Assembly (NCBI GenBank): GCA_945786935.1
Contig: CALZFY010000001.1
Span: 1-64,000 of the forward strand
Reading direction: 5' to 3'
DNA from: HGM12587 sp945786935
GTDB lineage: Bacteria > Bacillota > Clostridia > Lachnospirales > Lachnospiraceae
DNA: 64,000 nucleotides
The stretch's first letter is position 1; each line of letters begins with the position of its first letter. Below, one piece after another: positions 59,443-64,000 of the stretch. The notes beneath the pieces were generated by a model. That model was given only the letters and a program-made list of their open reading frames with translations. It made no database searches and was not told where the DNA came from. Both the position numbers and the translations under genes were made by a program.

Positions 59443-60545
59443 AAACCATTTTAAATTTACTATTATATGTGAGTGGGATTTTACTGGTATGTTTTTTGCT
59501 GCCAAGACTGATCCGGTTTTTTATGCCCTTCGTCATTGGAATGATCTTTGCCCTGATTGCCAATCCGCTGGTGAAGTTTTTTGAGAAGAGATTAAAGATC
59601 ATGAGAAAGCATGGCTCCTGGGTGGTCATCGTAGGAGTTCTGGCTCTGGTGATCACGGCCTTTTATTTTCTCGTCTCCTGGCTTGTCCGGGAAGGAATCG
59701 GATTTTTAGAATATCTGCCCGGAATGTATGAGTCTGTGACCGAAGGGTTTGACCATATCGGAAATAATATCAATCTATGGATGAAACGGCTGAACCTGCC
59801 GGTGGAGATGAATGGGGGACTTTCTGAGATCCTTACGAACTTTGATGTGTATATCGGGAATATTATCGGGACTTTGGGAGCACCTACCTTAAGTGTTGCA
59901 GGGGATATTGTAGGATATCTTCCTACTCTGCTGGTGCAGTCTGTCTTTATGTTTTTATCAGCCTATTTTTTCATTGCAGACAGGGAGAGAATTTCCGAGT
60001 GTGTGAAAAAAATCATGCCGAAGGTACTGATGGAGCGGTGGGCATGGCTGAAAAAGCTGTTTTCCCAGGCTGTGGGAGGATATTTTAAAGCGCAGTTTAA
60101 GATTATGGGGATCATCGCAGCTATTTTGTTTGTGGGATTTTTGATCTTACGTGTAGAGTATGCCATTCTCTGGGCGCTTTTGATCGCGTTTTTGGATTTG
60201 CTTCCTTTCCTTGGAACAGGTACTGCCATCTGGCCCTGGGCAGCTTTTCAGCTGATGACAGGTGATTATTCCATGGCGGTAGGATTGATGATCATTTATC
60301 TTGTATGTCTTTTGGTGCATCAGTTATTGCAGCCGAAGTTTGTAGGAGATACGGTGGGAATGGATCCTCTGACTACCCTGATCTTTATGTTTATCGGCTA
60401 TCGTTTCAGCAGTGTGTTGGGAATGATCCTTGCAGTTCCTGTGGGAATCATTGTGATCAATCTTTACAAAGCCGGAGCTTTTGACAAGCTTATGAGTGAT
60501 TTAAAAGAGCTTGTCAATGATTTTAATGAATATCGCAACAGTTAA
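59424..60545 (+). CDS. AI-2E family transporter (UPF0118 permease)
   Basis: 373 aa, about eight helices. Family features: long N-terminal helix pair (FFMPFVIGMIFALIANPLV), extracellular loop, then the LLPFLGTGTAIWPWAAFQL segment and LQPKFVGDTVGMDPLTTLI. Substrates vary (AI-2, Na+/H+, unknown), so no specific cargo is claimed. ATG lies inside the engB end with GGAGA upstream. Confidence 0.9.
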   Translation: MQSKHVKTILNLLLYVSGILLVCFLLPRLIRFFMPFVIGMIFALIANPLVKFFEKRLKIMRKHGSWVVIVGVLALVITAFYFLVSWLVREGIGFLEYLPGMYESVTEGFDHIGNNINLWMKRLNLPVEMNGGLSEILTNFDVYIGNIIGTLGAPTLSVAGDIVGYLPTLLVQSVFMFLSAYFFIADRERISECVKKIMPKVLMERWAWLKKLFSQAVGGYFKAQFKIMGIIAAILFVGFLILRVEYAILWALLIAFLDLLPFLGTGTAIWPWAAFQLMTGDYSMAVGLMIIYLVCLLVHQLLQPKFVGDTVGMDPLTTLIFMFIGYRFSSVLGMILAVPVGIIVINLYKAGAFDKLMSDLKELVNDFNEYRNS

Positions 60546-60551
60546 AAAAGA

Positions 60552-60582
60552 GCACTTTCCGTTTTCGGAAAGTGCCCTTTTT
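60552..60582. terminator. Bidirectional terminator between the AI-2E gene and the DUF4364 gene
   Basis: GCACTTTCC (60552-60560), 6-nt loop, GGAAAGTGC (60567-60575), T-run after it on plus and an A-run before it that gives T on minus. Serves both converging transcripts. Confidence 0.88.
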
Positions 60583-61096
60583 AAGATAAAAGCTCCTGCA
60601 TTAAGGAGGCATAAAGCTTCTGGTTTTTCTTTTTCCAGTTATCGCAGATGGTATTGGCCTGATCTTCACCGGGTACTGATAAGGAGAGCTCTATGATGGG
60701 GGCATCCTTTTCCATGACACAAAGGTGAACGGTATATTCCTCATGATTATTTTCGAAATAATCTGCCCGAACCGCCATTTCATCCCGAAGTGCGATGGCA
60801 TTGTCATGGAAATACTTGTCCATATCTTCATGAATCGCCGGGGATACCATATGACCAAAGTAATTCAGTGTTTCCTTTCCTTTATCAGTAATCTGATAAT
60901 AGGTGCTGTTTCGTACAGTATGAATCTGTGCCAGATCAGTTTCCGCCAATTCCGAGAGAACCTGCTGCAATGTAAAATAGTTGGTATATTCTTTGTTCAG
61001 TATAAAATCTGATATCTGTGCATTGGTCAGTGGAAAATCCACACGCTGGAGCATAGATAATACGATCAGTTTATAAAGTGTCTGTGCTTCTGCCAT
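60581..61096 (-). CDS. DUF4364 family protein (winged-helix regulator-like)
   Basis: 171 aa. N-terminal winged helix (LYKLIVLSMLQRVDFPLTNA; SDFILNKEYTNYFTLQQVLS; YYQITDKGKETLNYFG) and a C-terminal beta domain, the pattern of DUF4364, common in Lachnospiraceae. DNA-binding role inferred. GGGAGG RBS. Its start overlaps the upstream radical SAM gene by 26 nt, so they are one operon. Confidence 0.88.
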   Translation of the reverse strand: MAEAQTLYKLIVLSMLQRVDFPLTNAQISDFILNKEYTNYFTLQQVLSELAETDLAQIHTVRNSTYYQITDKGKETLNYFGHMVSPAIHEDMDKYFHDNAIALRDEMAVRADYFENNHEEYTVHLCVMEKDAPIIELSLSVPGEDQANTICDNWKKKNQKLYASLMQELLS

Positions 61097-62033
61097 AAGT
61101 ACCTCCCTGCTCCTCCAGATATTTTCCCTGCCAGGAGTTTTTTAATTTCATTTCATGGTGAATGTGATTTAACACAGACCGTTTGGCACTGCTCCAAAGA
61201 GGTGCGATCAAAAGGTCTTTGGGTCCGTCTCCGGTAATACGGTGGATCACAATGTCGGGGCGCAAATGTTCCACACATTCTAAAATCAGGGATACATATT
61301 CCTCTTCCTTTAGCACAGCAAAGCCATGCTCCCTGTAGTAACATGCCAGATCCGTCCCCTCCAGCACATGTAACAGCTGAAGCTTGATCCCCTGTATGGG
61401 CAATGTGTTTAAGTAGTCCACGGTATCCAGCATCATTTGCCGGGATTCCCCCGGAAGTCCTAAGATCACATGGGTAATGATCTCGATGCGGCAGGCATGA
61501 AGCCTTTTTACCGCATCGTTAAATACCTCTAACGGGTAGCCTCTTCGGATAAAATCAGCACTGGACTGGTGTATGGTCTGAAGTCCCAGCTCCACCCAGA
61601 CAGGCTTTTTTTGATTTAATTCCGATAACAGTGCAATCACCTCATCCGGCAGGCAGTCCGGCCTTGTGGCAATGGATAAGGCAACAATTTCCGGATCCTC
61701 CATGGCTTCTGTAAAGATCTTACGTAAATGTGCCGGGGAACCGTAGGTGTTGGTGTAGGCCTGAAAGTATGCAATGTAATGGTTCACCGGCCGTTTGTTT
61801 CCCAGCCTTGTCTTGGCATCCCGAAGCTGCTCCGGTATAGATAACTGTGCAGAAGAAGCAAAGTCACCGCTTCCGCCTTCGCTGCAGAAAATACAGCCTC
61901 CGTGACTGATTTTTCCATCCCGGTTCGGACAGCTCATACCGCCATTTAAAGTCAGTTTATATACTTTTTCGCCAAATCTGTGTTTAAGCTCATAATCCAG
62001 GGAATGGTAAGGCTTTTCACCCCAGCTTCTCAT
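61071..62033 (-). CDS. TIGR01212-type radical SAM protein (YhcC/YtqA-like)
   Basis: 320 aa. Start 62033 (MRSWGEKPYHSLDYELK) has AGGAGG 6 nt upstream; a longer in-frame start at 62111 has none. The cluster motif CPNRDGKISHGGCIFC (C-x11-C-x2-C) is the Elp3-like form of this family. Substrate is not firmly known to me; tRNA modification has been discussed for relatives. Co-transcribed with DUF4364. Confidence 0.88.
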   Translation of the reverse strand: MRSWGEKPYHSLDYELKHRFGEKVYKLTLNGGMSCPNRDGKISHGGCIFCSEGGSGDFASSAQLSIPEQLRDAKTRLGNKRPVNHYIAYFQAYTNTYGSPAHLRKIFTEAMEDPEIVALSIATRPDCLPDEVIALLSELNQKKPVWVELGLQTIHQSSADFIRRGYPLEVFNDAVKRLHACRIEIITHVILGLPGESRQMMLDTVDYLNTLPIQGIKLQLLHVLEGTDLACYYREHGFAVLKEEEYVSLILECVEHLRPDIVIHRITGDGPKDLLIAPLWSSAKRSVLNHIHHEMKLKNSWQGKYLEEQGGTYGRSTDTL

Positions 62034-62071
62034 AGCGCCTCCTGCAGACGAATTTTTATGGATTTTTGCCT

Positions 62072-62097
62072 GTATCCGGAAGATACAAAGCAGATAA
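62072..62097 (+). repeat. Dispersed 26-nt element, copy 5
   Basis: GTATCCG, 12-nt loop beginning GAA, CAGATAA. The preceding ATGGATTTTTGC (62058-62069) is shared with copy 1 and with the palindrome at 28199-28210. It lies in the 224-nt divergent region between the radical SAM gene and rho. Confidence 0.5.
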
Positions 62098-62220
62098 TAG
62101 TAATCTATCATATGGAAAAATAAAAATCAAATGGATTTCCTGCAAAAAAGGGCTTTCTATTTTTGGAAAAATGGGATATACTTAACCAATCAAAGAAGAC
62201 ACACTACTTTTCAGGAATCT

Positions 62221-62241
62221 GGTCGGATCGACCGAGTTTTT
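62221..62241 (+). promoter_or_regulatory. Small terminator-like hairpin before rho
   Basis: GGTCG-GAT-CGACC (62221-62233), then GAG and TTTTT (62237-62241), ending 16 nt before the rho start. The 5-bp stem is short; it might act as an attenuator. A TATACT at 62177-62182 could be the -10 of rho, without a good -35. Confidence 0.35.
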
Positions 62242-62257
62242 CATGTGGGAGAACAAT

Positions 62258-63580
62258 ATGAGAGAGAAATATGAATCTTTGCCATTGGCAGAGTTAAAAG
62301 CTGTTGCGAAGACAAGAGGAATCAAAGGCCTGTCCGGAATGAAAAAGGAAGAGGTCGTAGAGGCGATGCTTTTGGAGGATCAAAGGCTTAAGGAAGAAAA
62401 AGCGGCAAAGGAAGCAAAGGAAGCGGCACCTTCACCGGAGATTGCCCAGTTAGACAGCGGTGTCAGTGTAACGGGAATCCTGGAGGTTATGAGTGATGGA
62501 TTTGGCTTTATCCGTTCTGACAACTATATGCCGGGAGAAAATGATATTTATGTTGCCCCTGCCCAGATCAGGAAGTTTGGATTGAAGACCGGTGATATCA
62601 TTACAGGGAATACGAAGATTAAAACAGAGAAGGAAAAGTTCAGTGCACTCCTTTATGTGACTGCCATCAACGGCATGCATCCGGCGGAGGCTGTAAAGCG
62701 CAAAAACTTTGAAACCATGACCCCTATTTTCCCGGATCAGAGAATTTATCTGGAGAGACCGGGCGGAAGTGTTGCCATGCGTATTGTGGATGAGATCTCG
62801 CCCATCGGAAAAGGTCAGCGTGGTATGATCGTGTCCCCGCCAAAAGCAGGTAAGACAACCCTCTTGAAGGATATTGCAAAATCCATTACCATCAATAATC
62901 CGGAAATGAATCTCATCATCCTTCTGATCGATGAACGTCCGGAAGAAGTTACAGACATTAAGGAAGCTATTGAAGGACCGAATGTAGAAGTCATCTACTC
63001 TACCTTTGATGAACAGCCGGAGCACCACAAACGTGTATCCGAAATGGTCATTGAAAGAGCAAAACGTCTGGTAGAGCACGGCAAAGATGTGGCAATCCTT
63101 CTCGATTCCATTACCCGGCTTGCCAGAGCTTATAACCTGACGGTTTCTCCAAGCGGACGTACCTTATCCGGTGGTCTTGACCCGGCAGCCCTTCATATGC
63201 CGAAGAGATTTTTCGGAGCTGCCAGAAATATGAGAGAGGGCGGAAGCCTTACGATTCTTGCAACTGCACTGGTAGATACCGGAAGTAAGATGGATGATGT
63301 TGTTTTTGAGGAATTTAAAGGTACCGGTAACATGGAACTGGTGCTTGATCGGAAGCTTTCTGAAAAGAGAGTGTTCCCGGCCATCGACATTGCACGTTCC
63401 GGAACCCGTAGAGAGGATCTTTTATTTAAGCCTCAGGAACAGGAAGCTATGGACATTATGCGCAAGGCCTTTAACGGTGTGAAGCCGGAAGAAGCGGTAG
63501 ACAATATCTTAAATATGTTTGCACATACAAAAAACAACGAGGAATTCGTACAAACAGTGAAGAAAACCCGTTTCCTTTAA
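62258..63580 (+). CDS. rho: Transcription termination factor Rho
   Basis: 440 aa. Start 62258 behind GGGAGAA; an upstream ATG at 62243 is in frame but without RBS. N-terminal SAP-like helix bundle with a charged linker (about 1-60), RNA-binding cold-shock domain (GFGFIRSDNYMPGENDIYV), Walker A SPPKAGKTTLLK, Walker B VAILLDSITRLARAYN, then the R- and Q-loop region. Hexameric RNA helicase ending transcripts. rpmE follows, with its own promoter, as in many Firmicutes. Confidence 0.97.
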   Translation: MREKYESLPLAELKAVAKTRGIKGLSGMKKEEVVEAMLLEDQRLKEEKAAKEAKEAAPSPEIAQLDSGVSVTGILEVMSDGFGFIRSDNYMPGENDIYVAPAQIRKFGLKTGDIITGNTKIKTEKEKFSALLYVTAINGMHPAEAVKRKNFETMTPIFPDQRIYLERPGGSVAMRIVDEISPIGKGQRGMIVSPPKAGKTTLLKDIAKSITINNPEMNLIILLIDERPEEVTDIKEAIEGPNVEVIYSTFDEQPEHHKRVSEMVIERAKRLVEHGKDVAILLDSITRLARAYNLTVSPSGRTLSGGLDPAALHMPKRFFGAARNMREGGSLTILATALVDTGSKMDDVVFEEFKGTGNMELVLDRKLSEKRVFPAIDIARSGTRREDLLFKPQEQEAMDIMRKAFNGVKPEEAVDNILNMFAHTKNNEEFVQTVKKTRFL

Positions 63581-63587
63581 AAAATAC

Positions 63588-63616
63588 TTGCATACCGGGG
63601 GATGTCATGATATACT
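63588..63616 (+). promoter_or_regulatory. rpmE promoter
   Basis: TTGCAT (63588-63593), 17 nt, TATACT (63611-63616). The leader to the start codon is about 120 nt and structured. Confidence 0.75.
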
Positions 63617-63654
63617 GACTTAGTTAATAAAACTGTAGGGACTTGCAGGGTTAG

Positions 63655-63699
63655 CCCGGGATATCTTGTCGTGGAAACATCGGAGCGACATTGGCCGGG
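63655..63699 (+). ncRNA. Candidate L31 ribosomal-protein leader
   Basis: Nested stems: outer CCCGG (63655-63659) with CCGGG (63695-63699), inner TGTCG (63667-63671) with CGACA (63686-63690), internal loops purine-rich. It lies between the rpmE promoter and RBS. L31 leaders binding their own protein are known in several phyla, including Firmicutes; whether this is that motif needs a covariance-model search. Confidence 0.5.
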
Positions 63700-63744
63700 A
63701 ATCGTGTTTCGGAAGTTCACAATACATTATGAGAGGTGAATATC

Positions 63745-63948
63745 ATGAGAGAAGGAATCCATCCAAATTATTATCAGGCAACTGTAACATGCAACTGTGG
63801 CAACACATTCGTGACAGGATCTACAAAAGAAAACATCCACGTAGAAATCTGTTCTAAATGCCACTCTTTCTACACAGGACAGCAGAAAGCAGCTGCAGCA
63901 CGTGGACGTATTGATAAATTCAATCGTAAATACGGAATTACGAAATAA
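63745..63948 (+). CDS. rpmE: 50S ribosomal protein L31
   Basis: 67 aa. Start 63745 with GAGAGGTG upstream. Zinc (C+) type: TCNCGNTF gives C-x-C and EICSKCHSFYTG gives C-x2-C. HPNYY motif near the N-terminus. Small protein of the large subunit. Followed by a hairpin at 63971. Confidence 0.96.
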   Translation: MREGIHPNYYQATVTCNCGNTFVTGSTKENIHVEICSKCHSFYTGQQKAAAARGRIDKFNRKYGITK

Positions 63949-63970
63949 GATATTCTATTCCATGAAATTA

Positions 63971-64000
63971 AGGTTGAGGTTGCAAGATCTCAACCTATTT
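63971..64000 (+). terminator. rpmE terminator, cut by the window edge
   Basis: AGGTTGAG (63971-63978), 10-nt loop, CTCAACCT (63989-63996), then ATTT at the window end; the T-tract probably continues outside. Confidence 0.7.

Noticed and set aside
1..64000. CRISPR arrays, tRNA or rRNA genes, prophage
   Set aside because: No regularly spaced direct repeats, cloverleaf sequences or phage structural genes were found on reading the window.

Overview
The window reads as chromosome of an anaerobic, endospore-forming member of the Firmicutes, most likely Lachnospiraceae (Blautia-like; inferred from family content, not from a database search). The pointers are an oxygen-sensitive class III ribonucleotide reductase, a SpoVAE sporulation gene, a DUF4364 regulator, the order tig-clpP-clpX-lon-engB, strong AGGAGG ribosome-binding sites, and TTGACA/TATAAT promoters that almost all have 17-nt spacers. 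No phage, transposase, CRISPR array, tRNA or rRNA was seen. Gene density is high, and no gene-free stretch longer than about 300 nt remains.

Layout. 1-7.9 kb: a lipoprotein fusing a solute-binding domain to a 5'-nucleotidase C-terminal-like domain, beside a two-receiver hybrid histidine kinase; then an MBOAT O-acyltransferase with a divergent SGNH-like partner. 8.1-13.6 kb: branched-chain amino-acid ABC transporter livJHMGF with a candidate CodY box, and a cytidylate-kinase-like gene. 13.7-20.5 kb: pyrC, a Cro/C1-type regulator divergent from a class A PBP, nth, phosphoglucomutase and a lone MoaE-like gene. 20.6-28.2 kb: an unknown gene, a second MBOAT plus SGNH pair, mntP, asnS, and a YhaO/YhaN-like nuclease-ATPase pair. 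28.4-31.7 kb: a CsoR-type repressor with a His-rich N-terminus, nrdD behind two candidate NrdR boxes, and an orphan spoVAE.

31.7-40.8 kb is the most unusual block. It is a three-gene MukFEB/Wadjet-like SMC operon (jetA, jetB, jetC-like) with no JetD nuclease. It is followed by a gene, with its own promoter, for a TPR plus acidic-linker plus degenerate AAA+ protein. 40.9-53.1 kb: glgB, a small membrane protein, a CdaR/PucR-type regulator, ftsE-ftsX-M23 hydrolase-ctp (cell-wall hydrolase control), yigZ, a second class A PBP, a CYTH protein and a DJ-1 protein. 53.3-64 kb: protein quality control (tig, clpP, clpX, lon), engB, an AI-2E-family permease, a DUF4364 and radical SAM pair on the minus strand, rho, and rpmE behind a structured leader.

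Themes. Cell-envelope work recurs: two PBPs, two MBOAT/SGNH pairs and FtsEX with an M23 hydrolase. Regulatory signals are packed tightly: terminators double as promoter parts (HK to MBOAT; livJ to livH), sequester a ribosome-binding site (asnS to yhaO), or lie inside the ends of convergent genes (glgB, ctp/yigZ). A 26-nt element, RTATCYG-N12-CAGATA-like, occurs five times in intergenic DNA, three of them just before ribosome-binding sites.
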